64,000 nucleotides of DNA, from positions 2,542,001-2,606,000 of the forward strand of contig NC_022247.1 of assembly GCF_000463015.1 (NCBI RefSeq), read 5' to 3'. Below the pieces are notes generated by a model that worked only from the letters and a program-made list of their open reading frames with translations, did no database searches and had not been told where the DNA came from. Origin of the DNA: Variovorax paradoxus B4 (GTDB taxonomy: Bacteria; Pseudomonadota; Gammaproteobacteria; Burkholderiales; Burkholderiaceae_C). Positions 27,714 to 37,338 of this stretch are shown here, piece after piece (the first letter of the stretch is position 1; every line of letters starts with the position of its first letter). Position numbers and translations under genes: made by a program.

Positions 27714-28103
27714 TCAGTTCGCGATGTCCGCCCCGCGCTCGGCCAGGAGGCCGCGCAGCAGCGAGCGGTGGCAGCGCGACTCGTCTTCGCAGTAGCAGCC
27801 GACCGAAAACGCTGCAGAGTGCGACAGCGCGGCCAGCAGGTCGATGCTGCGGCTCGCGTCGGCCTCGGCCATCTCGGCCTTGTACTTGCGCATGAAGGCG
27901 TTCCATTGCGCGGGCGTTTCCGCTTCCTGGCCCAGCTTCATGGTCTCCGCGGAAGGCGCGAGATTCGGGTACCACACGTCATACCAGTCCTGCGATGCGA
28001 ACTCGGTCTTCGGGACCCCGCGCGGCGGGCGGCGCACGGTGCCGATGCGCAGGCCCTCGCCGGTCGTGCGCGGCGTGCCGAGGCGAACGATGCGGATGCT
28101 CAT
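27714..28103 (-). CDS. DUF488 domain protein
   Basis: A 129-residue cytoplasmic protein. DUF488 features are R-I-V-R-L-G-T-P-R near the start, D-V-W-Y-P-N-L-A-P-S and, near the end, G-C-Y-C-E-D-E-S-R-C-H-R-S-L-L. The Cys/His set of the last motif is conserved in the family and suggests metal binding or a thiol function. ATG 28103 fits the family start. Function unknown. It lies 31 bases downstream of the PhoX gene on the same strand. Confidence 0.88.
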   Translation of the reverse strand: MSIRIVRLGTPRTTGEGLRIGTVRRPPRGVPKTEFASQDWYDVWYPNLAPSAETMKLGQEAETPAQWNAFMRKYKAEMAEADASRSIDLLAALSHSAAFSVGCYCEDESRCHRSLLRGLLAERGADIAN

Positions 28104-28134
28104 GCCGGATCTCCTTTTCCATTCTTCGGGCTTT

Positions 28135-30003
28135 TCAGGTGCCGACGATACCGCCGTCGCGCCGGCGGATCGCAAGCGTCGCCGAGCGCGGCCGCGCGCT
28201 GCCGGGCGCCGCGCCGTCAGGCCATGCGCTGTTGGGTGTCGCACTGCCGTCGTCGCGCGATTCGCCCGGGTGCTGGATGTTGACGAACAGCGTGCGCCGG
28301 TCCGGCGTCACCACGCAGCCCGTGACCTCGCTGCCGGCGGGCGCCGTCAGGAAGCGCTTGATGCGGCCCGTTGCCGGATCGGCGCACAGCATCTGGTTGT
28401 TGCCGAGCGAGGCACAGGGCGGCTTGCCGATGAGCTGGCCGCTCATGTCGGTCTGGATCCAGAGCAGGCCGCCGCCGTCGAAGTGCAGGCCGTCGGGGCT
28501 GCCGAAGACGTCGGCATCGTCCGATGGATAGCGCGCGCCGCTGTCCGTCTGCGAGGGGTCGCCGGCGAGCGCGAAGTGGTCCCAGCCGAAGCCCGCGCTG
28601 CCTGCGTCGCCGTCGTCCTCGCGCCAGCGCAGGATGCCGCCGAAGCGGTTGCCGGCGCGCGGGTTGGCGGCATCGGGCGCGGGCTTGCCCGGGTCGCCGC
28701 GCTGGCTGTTGTTGGTGAGCGTGACGTACACCTCGCCGGTCTGCGGATGGACAGCGATCCATTCGGGGCGGTCCATCTTCGTGGCGCCCACCGCGTCGGC
28801 GGCCAGCCTGGCGTGGATCAGCACCTCGGCCTGGTCGGCGAAGCCGCTGCCCGCGTCGAGGCCGTTGCGGCCATGCACGAGTTCGAGCCACCGGCCGCGG
28901 CCGTCGGCATCGAAGCGTGCGGCGTGGAGCGTGCCTTCGTCGAGCAGGCGGCTGTTGGCGCAGGCGCGGGAGCCGTCGCCGGCCATCGAGACCTTGCCGT
29001 GGCTGACGAACTTGTAGATGTATTCGAACCTGGCGTCGTCGCCCATGTAGACGACGACACGCCCATCCCTGGCGAGCGTGCAGGTCGCGCTTTCCTGGCG
29101 CTTGCGCCCGAGCGCCGTGCGCTTGATCGGCTTGGCCGCGGGGTCGAAGGGATCGATTTCCACCACCCAGCCGAAGCGGTGGGGCTCGTTCGGATGCCGG
29201 CTGATGTCGAAGCGTTCCTCGAAGCGCCAGTACTCCACCCATTGCGAGCCCGGCACCGTGCCGTAGCGGCGCTGCGCGGGTGTGGTGTCCTTCGCCGATT
29301 CCTTCGGGCCGCCGAAGTAGCCATGGAAATTTTCTTCGCAGGTCAGGTAGGTGCCCCAGGGCGTGACGCCCATCGCGCAGTTGGCGAAGGTGCCGAGCAC
29401 TTCGTCGCCGGCCGGATCGGCGGCGGTGCGCATCGGTGCCGCGCCCGCGGCGGGGCCTGCGATGCGCATGGGTGTCTGCCCGTGCACGCGCCGTGCGTAG
29501 GGCGAGGGCCGCACCTGGCGCCAGCCATCGCGCGTGCGGCGGATCTCGATGACCGAGACGCCCATCGCATGCAGCGACTTGTGCACCTTCTCGGCGTTCC
29601 ATTCCTTGCTGCCGTCGGCATGGAGCAGTTGCTCGTCGGTGTACTCGTGGTTCATCACCAGCAGGCCGCGGTCCGGCGACGCGAGCGGAAAGAAGTGCAT
29701 GCCGTCGTGATGCATGCCGGCCTGCAGCGCCTGGTCGGCCGCGCTGTTGCTGCCGTCGGGCGCGAAGGCCGGCATGGGATGCCCCGCGATGCCGGTGGGC
29801 GTGCCCCAGGGATAGAGCAGCTGCCATTCATATTCGGGCGGCACCACCACCGCATCGCGCAGCGACGCCGGCACCGCGGTGAAGCCGAGCACGGGCCGCC
29901 CGTCTTGGGGCGGGGCAGCGGATGCGCTGGCACCGTGGGGCTGAAGCAGTGCCACCACGGCGGCGGCACCCGATTGCAGAAAGATCCGGCGGTCCAGGGG
30001 CAT
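28135..30003 (-). CDS. phoX: PhoX family (DUF839) phosphatase
   Basis: A 622-residue exported protein. The twin-arginine signal L-D-R-R-I-F-L-Q-S-G is followed by a hydrophobic stretch. The mature protein has the PhoX beta-propeller signatures: V-M-N-H-E-Y-T-D-E, L-T-C-E-E-N-F-H-G-Y, R-F-G-W-V-V-E-I-D-P-F-D, and D-R-P-E-W-I-A-V-H-P with N-N-S near residue 450. PhoX enzymes are Ca/Fe-dependent alkaline phosphatases releasing phosphate from organic esters in the periplasm. I saw no PhoB box in the 92 bases upstream, so phosphate control is unproven here. Divergent from an enoyl-CoA hydratase gene. Confidence 0.85.
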   Translation of the reverse strand: MPLDRRIFLQSGAAAVVALLQPHGASASAAPPQDGRPVLGFTAVPASLRDAVVVPPEYEWQLLYPWGTPTGIAGHPMPAFAPDGSNSAADQALQAGMHHDGMHFFPLASPDRGLLVMNHEYTDEQLLHADGSKEWNAEKVHKSLHAMGVSVIEIRRTRDGWRQVRPSPYARRVHGQTPMRIAGPAAGAAPMRTAADPAGDEVLGTFANCAMGVTPWGTYLTCEENFHGYFGGPKESAKDTTPAQRRYGTVPGSQWVEYWRFEERFDISRHPNEPHRFGWVVEIDPFDPAAKPIKRTALGRKRQESATCTLARDGRVVVYMGDDARFEYIYKFVSHGKVSMAGDGSRACANSRLLDEGTLHAARFDADGRGRWLELVHGRNGLDAGSGFADQAEVLIHARLAADAVGATKMDRPEWIAVHPQTGEVYVTLTNNSQRGDPGKPAPDAANPRAGNRFGGILRWREDDGDAGSAGFGWDHFALAGDPSQTDSGARYPSDDADVFGSPDGLHFDGGGLLWIQTDMSGQLIGKPPCASLGNNQMLCADPATGRIKRFLTAPAGSEVTGCVVTPDRRTLFVNIQHPGESRDDGSATPNSAWPDGAAPGSARPRSATLAIRRRDGGIVGT

Positions 30004-30095
30004 GGGTCCAGGGGTGTTGGGTCGGCGACAGGCGCCATCATCGCCGAGCGCCCGTGCCGGGCGATACTGGCGCCAGAACCGAAGGAGACATTGCC

Positions 30096-30923
30096 ATGGC
30101 CGAGCGAATCGAATGGACCCGCCACCCCGACGGCGTGGTGGAACTGCAGCTTGCACGTGCGGACAAGATGAACGCGCTCGATCCCGCGATGTTCGACGCA
30201 CTGATCGAAGCGGGCGAAGCCCTGCGCGGCGACGCCGCGGTGCGCGCGGTGGTCGTCTCGGGCCAGGGCAAGGCCTTTTGCGCCGGCCTCGACATGGCCT
30301 CTTTCGAACGCATGGGACAGGGCGCCGCCAGCGCGGTGCTGGGCGCGGCCGCGGGCGGCACCGATCTGTCCGCGCGCACGCACGGCATCTCGAATGCGGC
30401 GCAGTACGTGGCAATGGCCTGGCGCGAGGTGCCGGTGCCCGTCATTGCCGCCGTGCATGGCGTGGCTTTCGGCGGCGGCTTCCAGGTGGCCCTGGGGGCA
30501 GACATCCGCATCGTGGCGCCCGGCACCAGGCTGTCGGTGATGGAAATCAAGTGGGGCCTGGTGCCCGACATGGGCGGCATGGTGCTGATGCGCGAACTCG
30601 CCCGCAGCGACGTGGTGCGCGAACTCACCTTCACGGGCCGCATCTTCTCGGGCGAGGAAGCGCTGCAGTTCGGCTTTGCCACGCGGCTGGCGGACGATCC
30701 GCTGGCAGAAGCGCTTCAACTGGCGCACGACATCGCGGCCAAGAGCCCCGACGCCATCCGGGCGGGCAAACGCCTGCTCAATGCGGCGCTGTCGCACGGC
30801 GCGGCCGATCTGCTGATCGCCGAATCGGTGGAGCAGCAGGCCTTGATCGGAAGCGCGAACCAGATCGAAGCCGTGCAGGCCAACATCGAAAGGCGCCCTC
30901 CGCGATTCAGCGCACCGGCCTGA
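30096..30923 (+). CDS. Enoyl-CoA hydratase/isomerase (crotonase) family protein
   Basis: A 275-residue crotonase-fold protein. Oxyanion-hole motifs are G-K-A-F-C-A-G-L-D-M-A-S-F and H-G-V-A-F-G-G-G-F-Q-V-A-L-G-A-D-I-R-I. At the positions of the two catalytic Glu of hydratases it has an Ala/Val region and M-E-I-K-W-G-L-V-P-D-M-G-G, so only one acidic residue is clear; isomerase or other activity is possible. Start ATG 30096 has GAAGGAGA upstream. A strong terminator follows at 30943. It is monocistronic and divergent from phoX. Confidence 0.87.
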   Translation: MAERIEWTRHPDGVVELQLARADKMNALDPAMFDALIEAGEALRGDAAVRAVVVSGQGKAFCAGLDMASFERMGQGAASAVLGAAAGGTDLSARTHGISNAAQYVAMAWREVPVPVIAAVHGVAFGGGFQVALGADIRIVAPGTRLSVMEIKWGLVPDMGGMVLMRELARSDVVRELTFTGRIFSGEEALQFGFATRLADDPLAEALQLAHDIAAKSPDAIRAGKRLLNAALSHGAADLLIAESVEQQALIGSANQIEAVQANIERRPPRFSAPA

Positions 30924-30942
30924 GCGGCCCCGAAAGACGTGC

Positions 30943-30968
30943 AAAAGGCCGGATTCCGGCCTTTTTTT
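30943..30968 (+). terminator. Rho-independent terminator of the crotonase gene
   Basis: AAAAGGCCGG, a three-base loop ATT, and CCGGCC followed by seven T form a compact hairpin 20 bases after the stop codon. The leading A run means it could also work weakly on the other strand. Confidence 0.9.
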
Positions 30969-31179
30969 GGCCTGTCGGGAGCGAACAACAGGCAAACCGC
31001 CGCAACTGTCCTGCAATATGTAAGAATTAAGTATCCTTGTTGGAGTCTCGATCCTTCACGACAAAGCTTCTCTTTGTGTGAGGAAGGTCACACCTTGCAA
31101 AGGAAAAAGGGCCGGGAAAGGTGGATGTCTTGGTCACATTCACTAACAATTAATCCTTTTGATTGCGACGGCGATCCGC

Positions 31180-31491
31180 ATGTCGACCACTTTTTTCTGC
31201 AATCTCAGTTTGCCCGTGCTGGTCGGCGAGGATCGCTACAAGTACATACCCATCGTTGCGGTCTTCCGCAGCATTCCGTTCGACCAGGTGGACGAGTGGG
31301 TGATGCATCCCGACGGACAGCCGCGCAGCGATCGCGAATTGGCGGCAGAAGTCCTGATGGAAATCCGCGAGCCGGTCGGCGGGAGCGCACGCACGGTGCC
31401 GCACAGCTTCGAGGTGGCCGATGTCCTGCAACTGGACCGCGCGGCCGCCATCGTCGTATCGACCTTTCTCGCGGCCTTGCCGCGCGCCTGA
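31180..31491 (+). CDS. Hypothetical protein, 103 residues
   Basis: I do not recognise this family. It starts at ATG 31180 (M-S-T-T-F-F-C-N-L-S-L-P-V-L-V-G-E-D-R-Y); an in-frame TTG at 31159 is less likely. The protein is soluble, with I-P-F-D-Q-V-D-E-W-V-M-H-P-D-G-Q-P near the middle, which looks like a small alpha/beta domain, and an Ala-rich helical end (A-A-A-I-V-V-S-T-F-L-A-A-L-P). About 210 bases of relatively AT-rich DNA without a gene precede it (30969-31179), unusual here and possibly a regulated promoter region. It converges on the D-threonine-aldolase-type gene. Confidence 0.6.
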   Translation: MSTTFFCNLSLPVLVGEDRYKYIPIVAVFRSIPFDQVDEWVMHPDGQPRSDRELAAEVLMEIREPVGGSARTVPHSFEVADVLQLDRAAAIVVSTFLAALPRA

Positions 31492-31531
31492 AGAGCGCGG
31501 GGCCCCGGCCCGCAGGCCGGATGCGGGTTTT

Positions 31532-32674
31532 TCAGTGCCTGCCGCGCGCGTCCACCGGCCAGATGGCGACCAGCGTGTCGCCGTCGACCACGTGGTAGGC
31601 ATCGTGCAGGTTGACGGTCGGGTCGCAATGCGGCGTGATGAACTCCACCCGGTCTCCGAGCGCTGGCCGCTGCCCGGCGAACAGCAGCTTGCCGTGCTCG
31701 TCGCCGAAGAAGGCGTAGCAGCTCGCCGGATCGGCGCCGCGTGCCACCAGCGGCACGCCGCTGTCGGTCGCAAAGCACTTGGTGCCGCCGTCGACCGTGA
31801 CCCACTCCGCCGCGTTGGTGCTCACCACCGCCGTCTGCACGAACAGGGACACCTCAAAGGGCGAGGGCTGCCCCGGGCCCTGCAGCACCTGTGCATATTC
31901 CGCATCCATGAACACATAGGAGCCGGCCTGCAATTCGGTGAAGGCATCCCGCTGCGCGTCGAGATCGTGCGTGCCGGTGCCCGCGCCCGTGACGATGTCG
32001 AAGTGAATCCCGCTGCGCCTGGCTTGCGCGACGATGCGCGCGATGGTTTCGCGCAGGCTGGCCGCGGCAACGCTGCGCTGCTGCCGGTCGGCGATGTGCT
32101 GCAGATTGCCGGCATAGGCCTGCAGCCCGCGCAGCTTCAGGCGCGGCTCGGCCGCGACGTAGCGTGCGAGCTCGAGCACCTGCGCTGCGCTGGCTGCGCC
32201 CGTGCGGTTGTAGCCGGCACCGTGGTCGACCAGCACTTCGAGTGGATGCGGCAGGCCGAGCGTGGCGGCGGCCAGGTCCGCGGCATTGCGCGGGTCGTCC
32301 ACCACCACCATCATTCCGCCGGGACCGGCCAGCCTGGCCAGCTTGACCACGCGCGCGATCTTGCTCGGGGTGACGGCCGGCGAGGTGATCAGAACGTCCG
32401 GAATGCCGGCCTTGACCATCACCTCGGCCTCGCCCAGCGTGACGCAACTCACGCCGATGGCACCCGCAGCCACCTGGCGGCGGGCGATCTCCACCGACTT
32501 GTGCGTCTTGACGTGCGGCCGCAGGCCGACGCCGCGCGCCTTGGCAAAGGCGGCCATGCGCTCGATGTTGCGCGTCATGGCGCCAAGGTCGAGCAGGAGC
32601 GCCGGCGTATCGAGCGATTGCCGGCCGCCGGCAATGCCGATCAGCGGTTTGTTGACTTGCGTGTCGGGAAGCAT
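31532..32674 (-). CDS. D-threonine aldolase / 3-hydroxy-D-aspartate aldolase-type PLP enzyme
   Basis: A 380-residue fold-type III (alanine-racemase-like) PLP enzyme of the DSD1/D-TA family. The pyridoxal lysine lies in R-P-H-V-K-T-H-K, and the C-terminal domain has the metal site P-H-C-D-P-T-V-N-L-H-D. Family members cleave D-3-hydroxyamino acids (D-threonine, 3-hydroxy-D-aspartate) to glycine and an aldehyde, or deaminate D-serine, with a divalent metal. Start ATG 32674 was chosen over an in-frame 32746. It is the last of three leftward genes (amidase, 101-residue membrane protein, this) and may share their regulation and pathway. Confidence 0.88.
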   Translation of the reverse strand: MLPDTQVNKPLIGIAGGRQSLDTPALLLDLGAMTRNIERMAAFAKARGVGLRPHVKTHKSVEIARRQVAAGAIGVSCVTLGEAEVMVKAGIPDVLITSPAVTPSKIARVVKLARLAGPGGMMVVVDDPRNAADLAAATLGLPHPLEVLVDHGAGYNRTGAASAAQVLELARYVAAEPRLKLRGLQAYAGNLQHIADRQQRSVAAASLRETIARIVAQARRSGIHFDIVTGAGTGTHDLDAQRDAFTELQAGSYVFMDAEYAQVLQGPGQPSPFEVSLFVQTAVVSTNAAEWVTVDGGTKCFATDSGVPLVARGADPASCYAFFGDEHGKLLFAGQRPALGDRVEFITPHCDPTVNLHDAYHVVDGDTLVAIWPVDARGRH

Positions 32675-32770
32675 GGAAGAACCTTCGGGGTCTGAGTGCG
32701 GGGCGCGCACGTCGGGCGCGATGAACGAATGGCGAAATGATCGCACCGAAAGGCCTTCGGCGATGCTTCG

Positions 32771-33076
32771 TCAGTCGTCGTGCGCTGGCAGCCGATGCGC
32801 AGGGCGCCGCAGCGCCAGCCACCAGAGCAGCCCCGCGTTGACGGCCCAGCTTCCGGCAAGCAGGAGAACCGCGGTCTGCGCCACGCCCGGCGCCAGGTCG
32901 AGCGTCAGCAAGGCCAGCGACCACGGCAAGGCCCCTGCGATCGCCGCCAGCATGGCCATCTCGCTGTCGGGAAAGGCCGCGCTCGAGGCGACGCACACCA
33001 CGCCCGCGGCCGTATAGGCGAGTGCGCCGACGCGCCACCAGGAAGGAAAGATCGGTCGGGTGTCCATGGTGTGCAT
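32771..33076 (-). CDS. Small membrane protein, 101 residues
   Basis: A protein with three hydrophobic segments: W-R-V-G-A-L-A-Y-T-A-A-G-V-V, M-A-M-L-A-A-I-A-G-A-L-P-W-S and V-L-L-L-A-G-S-W-A-V-N-A-G-L-L-W-W. Starts at 33076 (M-H-T-M-D-T-R) or 33067 are both possible. The C-terminus is short and His/Arg/Asp-rich. I do not recognise a family; resemblance to SCO4225/SPW-type small membrane proteins is only in hydropathy. It sits between the amidase and the D-TA-type enzyme on the same strand, 65 and 96 bases from them. Confidence 0.6.
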   Translation of the reverse strand: MHTMDTRPIFPSWWRVGALAYTAAGVVCVASSAAFPDSEMAMLAAIAGALPWSLALLTLDLAPGVAQTAVLLLAGSWAVNAGLLWWLALRRPAHRLPAHDD

Positions 33077-33141
33077 GTCACAACGATGGCAGAGGGTCGT
33101 GGCATGCCGCGACAGCCGCTCGCGCGAAGCGATGTAAGCCT

Positions 33142-34569
33142 TCAGGCGACGGCGGGCGCCACCGGCGCGGGCGGAAGAACGGCTTCGATGGCGAGCGCCA
33201 GCGCGAGCAGCGCGCTGTCCGATCCGGCCGGGCCTGTCAGTTCCATTCCCGCGGGCAGGCCGCCGCGCGCGAGGCCCATCGGCAGGCTCAGCGCGGGCAG
33301 TCCCGCCATGCCGGCCGGACCCGTGTTGCGGATGTAGGCGGAGAAGGCCGATACCGGCCGGCCGCACAGCATGACCTCCACGTCTTCGCCGATGCGCGCC
33401 GCGCAGAGCGGACTGGTCGGGAACACCAGCGCGGCGACGGCGTTCTGCGCGAAGCAGCGGCGATACGCTTGCTGCATGCGCGGGCGCAGCACGCCGAGCG
33501 CGTGGCGGTAGGCCGGCGTGCCGATCGCGCCCGGTCCGAACAGGCGCTCGAACAGCGGCCGGACGTCGGGGCTCACGACGGCATCGGCGAGTGCGCGGGC
33601 ATCGAAGGGGCGCTCGTGGCGCGCGAAATAGGCCTGCAGCGCAGGCAGGATCTCGTAGAGGGAGATCGACATCGAGCCCTGCTGGAACAGTGCGCCGGCT
33701 TCGCCCAGATCGCAGGGCACCAGCACCGCGCCGGCGCCCCGCAGCCGCTCGAGCGCGTCTTGCGCCAATGCGGCCACCGGCGGATCGATCTCGTCCCAGA
33801 AGTAGCGCTGGGGCACGCCCAGGCGCACGCCGGCGAGCGGCGCCGGCGCCAGCCGGAGAGGCCCATCGGCGACGGCATGGTCGATCAGCACGCAATCGTC
33901 CACGTTGCGCGCCATGGCGCCTGCGGTGTCGAAGGTGGGCGAGATGGGCACCAGTCCGTCCCCGGGCCAGCGGCCGATGGAGGGCCTGAAGCCGACCAGG
34001 CCGCACAGCGCGGCGGGCACCCGGACCGAGCCGCCCGTGTCGGTGCCGATGGCCGCGGGAACGGCGCGCATGCCGAGCAATGTTGCGTTGCCACCGCTCG
34101 AGCCGCCTGAAATGCGCGAGGGATCGAAGGGGTTGCGCGACGGGCCGAAAGCGTGGTTGTGGCCGGTGACGCCTTGCGACCACTCGTGCAGGTTCGTCTT
34201 GCCGAACACCAGCGCACCCGCGGCCTGCAGGCGCTGCGTCACGCCTGCCGCGCGGCGCGGACGGTGGTCCGCCATCCACGGGCTGCCGGCGGTGGTGGGA
34301 AAGTCGACCACGTCGATGTTGTCCTTGAACGCGAGCGGCACGCCATGCAGAGGGCGCGTGCCCGCGGCGGGCCGGGGCGCCGTGTCGAGGGCCGTGGCTT
34401 CGCTGCGAAGGCGCTCCGCGTCCTGGTGCAGCAGGCCGCCGAGGGAGGCGGCTGTGGCACTGCGCTGCAACAGCGCGTCCACATAGTCCGCGGTGCGGAG
34501 GTCGCCTCGCGCCATCTGCTCGGCGGCCTCGCGGGCGGAGAGATCGGTAAGCGCATGGATTCGGTTCAT
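33142..34569 (-). CDS. Amidase (amidase-signature family)
   Basis: A 475-residue enzyme with the Ser-cisSer-Lys triad: Lys in L-A-F-K-D-N-I-D, the Gly/Ser-rich S-G-G-S-S-G-G-N with the cis-Ser, and the nucleophile in G-T-D-T-G-G-S-V-R-V-P-A. Full length. It hydrolyses a carboxamide to acid and ammonia; sequence resembles indoleacetamide-hydrolase-like members, but the substrate is open. It is divergent from the rightward ABC-transporter operon across 140 bases that hold a 9-bp inverted repeat, so both sides are probably controlled together. Confidence 0.9.
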   Translation of the reverse strand: MNRIHALTDLSAREAAEQMARGDLRTADYVDALLQRSATAASLGGLLHQDAERLRSEATALDTAPRPAAGTRPLHGVPLAFKDNIDVVDFPTTAGSPWMADHRPRRAAGVTQRLQAAGALVFGKTNLHEWSQGVTGHNHAFGPSRNPFDPSRISGGSSGGNATLLGMRAVPAAIGTDTGGSVRVPAALCGLVGFRPSIGRWPGDGLVPISPTFDTAGAMARNVDDCVLIDHAVADGPLRLAPAPLAGVRLGVPQRYFWDEIDPPVAALAQDALERLRGAGAVLVPCDLGEAGALFQQGSMSISLYEILPALQAYFARHERPFDARALADAVVSPDVRPLFERLFGPGAIGTPAYRHALGVLRPRMQQAYRRCFAQNAVAALVFPTSPLCAARIGEDVEVMLCGRPVSAFSAYIRNTGPAGMAGLPALSLPMGLARGGLPAGMELTGPAGSDSALLALALAIEAVLPPAPVAPAVA

Positions 34570-34663
34570 GGAGGATTCAAGTTGGGGCAGGGGCCATGCG
34601 GGAGTGCATGTTCCGGGCCAATTCGCCGCCCCGAAAGCCGTAAAACCGCCTGAAATGACATGG

Positions 34664-34698
34664 CATGGATACTGCTTAAAGAATTTTTTGTATCCATG
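34664..34698. promoter_or_regulatory. Inverted repeat, probable GntR operator
   Basis: CATGGATAC (34664-34672) and GTATCCATG (34690-34698) are perfect 9-base inverted arms around a 17-base AT-rich spacer, ending 11 bases before the start of the substrate-binding protein gene. TGGATAC/GTATCCA half sites resemble operators of FCD-type GntR regulators. The GntR gene at 39793 in the same operon is the natural candidate, acting on both the operon and the divergent amidase. Confidence 0.55.
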
Positions 34699-34709
34699 AG
34701 GCCTTCCAA

Positions 34710-35717
34710 ATGTCTTTCAAGCCCTTGCGTTTCCTGACTCTCGCCGCAGCGTCGATGGCGCTTCTTGCGAGCCTGCCCGCATCCGCTGCGGAGAAGGTGT
34801 CGCTGCGCCTCAAATGGCTGGCGCAGGCGCAGTTCGCCGGCTTCTACGTGGCCAAGGCCAAGGGCTTCTACGACCAGGGTGGCCTCGACCTGACGATCAA
34901 TCCGGGTGGGCCCAACCTCAATGTCGAGACCCTCGTCGCCTCGGGCAACGACACCTTCGGCCTCGCCGGCGGCACGGAGACGGTGCTGCTGGCGCGCGAG
35001 AAGGGCCTGCCGCTGGTGTGCATCGGCGTCACGGTGCAGACCACGCCCTTCACCTATGTCGCCTACAAGGATTCGGGCATCACCCAGGTGAAGGACTTCG
35101 CGGGCAAGAAGGTGGCCACGTGGTTCACCGGCACGCAGTACACGCTCTATTCGATGCTCGCTTCGGCCGGCATGAAGCAGGGCGACCTGACCATCGTGCC
35201 GCAGTCGGGTTCGATGGCGCCCTTCGTCGAGAAGCAGTTCGACGTCGCCGCCGCCACCTACTACAACGAGCTCAACGTGCTCAAGGCGCAGGGCCTGGGC
35301 GACAGGCTCACGCTCATCAAGCCCGACGACTACGGCGTGATCGTGCAGCAGGACACGGTGCTCGTGTCCGAGAAGTACCGCAACGAGAAGCCGCAGCAGG
35401 TGCAGGCCTTCATGAACGCCACCATCAAGGGCTGGAAGTACGCGTTGCAGAACAAGAAGGAAGCCATCGACATCGTCATGGCCGCATCGCCCAGCCTGAA
35501 CCGCGCGCACCAGGAAGCGATGCTCGACGAGTTCGAGAAGCTCGTGAAGGCCGGCAAGGGCACGACCGACGGCATCCTCGCCATCGACCTGCCGACGGTC
35601 GAGAAGATGCAGGCCCAGCTGGTGGGCTACAAGGCGCTGAAGGCGCCGGCCGACCTGTCGAAGGCCTACGACCCGAGCTTCTGGACCCAGGTGCCGGCCA
35701 CCGACAAGAAGTTCTGA
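34710..35717 (+). CDS. ABC transporter substrate-binding protein, NMT1/THI5-like
   Basis: A 335-residue periplasmic receptor, first gene of a 12-gene operon. The signal peptide ends near P-A-S-A-A. The mature protein starts with L-R-L-K-W-L-A-Q-A-Q-F-A-G-F-Y-V-A-K, the typical opening of NMT1/THI5-like (ThiY-type) receptors, and includes G-L-A-G-G-T-E-T-V. Such proteins bind pyrimidines (thiamin precursors), riboflavin, taurine/sulfonates or aromatic nitrogen compounds. No TPP riboswitch was seen upstream, so thiamin precursor uptake is not supported. Its ligand is probably the compound degraded by the enzymes downstream. Confidence 0.9.
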   Translation: MSFKPLRFLTLAAASMALLASLPASAAEKVSLRLKWLAQAQFAGFYVAKAKGFYDQGGLDLTINPGGPNLNVETLVASGNDTFGLAGGTETVLLAREKGLPLVCIGVTVQTTPFTYVAYKDSGITQVKDFAGKKVATWFTGTQYTLYSMLASAGMKQGDLTIVPQSGSMAPFVEKQFDVAAATYYNELNVLKAQGLGDRLTLIKPDDYGVIVQQDTVLVSEKYRNEKPQQVQAFMNATIKGWKYALQNKKEAIDIVMAASPSLNRAHQEAMLDEFEKLVKAGKGTTDGILAIDLPTVEKMQAQLVGYKALKAPADLSKAYDPSFWTQVPATDKKF

Positions 35718-35731
35718 GCCGCCGCGCGATC

Positions 35732-36579
<848 letters not shown>

Positions 36580-36583
<4 letters not shown>

Positions 36584-37338
36584 GCTCGCCGACGCAACGC
36601 ATGCTGCGCTCGCCCGTGCTGGCCTTCGTCGGGCTCGCCATCGTGTGGGAGATCGCGGTGCATGCCTTCGCGCCGTCGCCTCGCTACCTGCCGGCGCTGA
36701 GTGCGATTGCGCAGGATGCGTGGTCGGTGTGGCCGCAGCTCATGCGCGGCTTCGGCCGCACGCTGCTCGAAACCGTGCTGGGCTTCGCGATGGGCGCGGT
36801 GTTCGGCTGCCTCTGCGGCACCGTGTTCACCTACTCGCGCTGGATGGAGCGTTCGGTGTTCCCGCTGTTCGTGGTGTCGCAGACCGTGCCGGTGGTGGCC
36901 TTCGGCGCGCTGATCGTCATCTGGTTCGGCAACTCGCTGCTCGCGAAGGTGATGACCGCGTTCTTCCTCACTTTCTTCCCGGTGACGGTGAACACCTTGC
37001 GCGGCCTCAAGTCGTGCGACCCGCAGCGCATCGCGCTGATGAAGAGTTTCGGCGCCGGCCGCCTCGTCATGTTCTTCAAGCTGGCCGTGCCCTCGGCGCT
37101 GCCGCAGATCATGGTGGGCCTGCGCGTGGCCATCGGCCTGAGCCTGATCGGCTCGGTGGTGGGCGAATGGTTCGGAGAGACCGTGGGCCTGGGCGTGATG
37201 CTGATGGAGGCGATGAACGCCGACCTGGTGCTGCGCCTGTGGGTCGTGATGTTTGCCTGCGGGCTGATGGGTGCGCTGCTCTACGGGCTGCTCACCTTCG
37301 TGGAAAGGAGGCTCGTATGGTGGCGAAGCGAAAGCTGA
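36580..37338 (+). CDS. ABC transporter permease 1
   Basis: A 252-residue membrane protein with six predicted helices and the permease EAA-like loop S-F-G-A-G-R-L-V-M-F-F-K-L-A-V-P-S-A-L-P. Translation starts at GTG 36580 within the stop of the ATPase gene. It belongs to the SsuC/TauC/ThiX family. The presence of two different permeases suggests a heterodimeric channel. The next permease gene overlaps it by 22 bases. Confidence 0.9.

Noticed and set aside
34570..34709. TPP riboswitch before the NMT1/THI5-like receptor
   Set aside because: The gap has no CTGAGA or ACCTGA-type conserved bases or matching helices; only the 9-bp inverted repeat is present.
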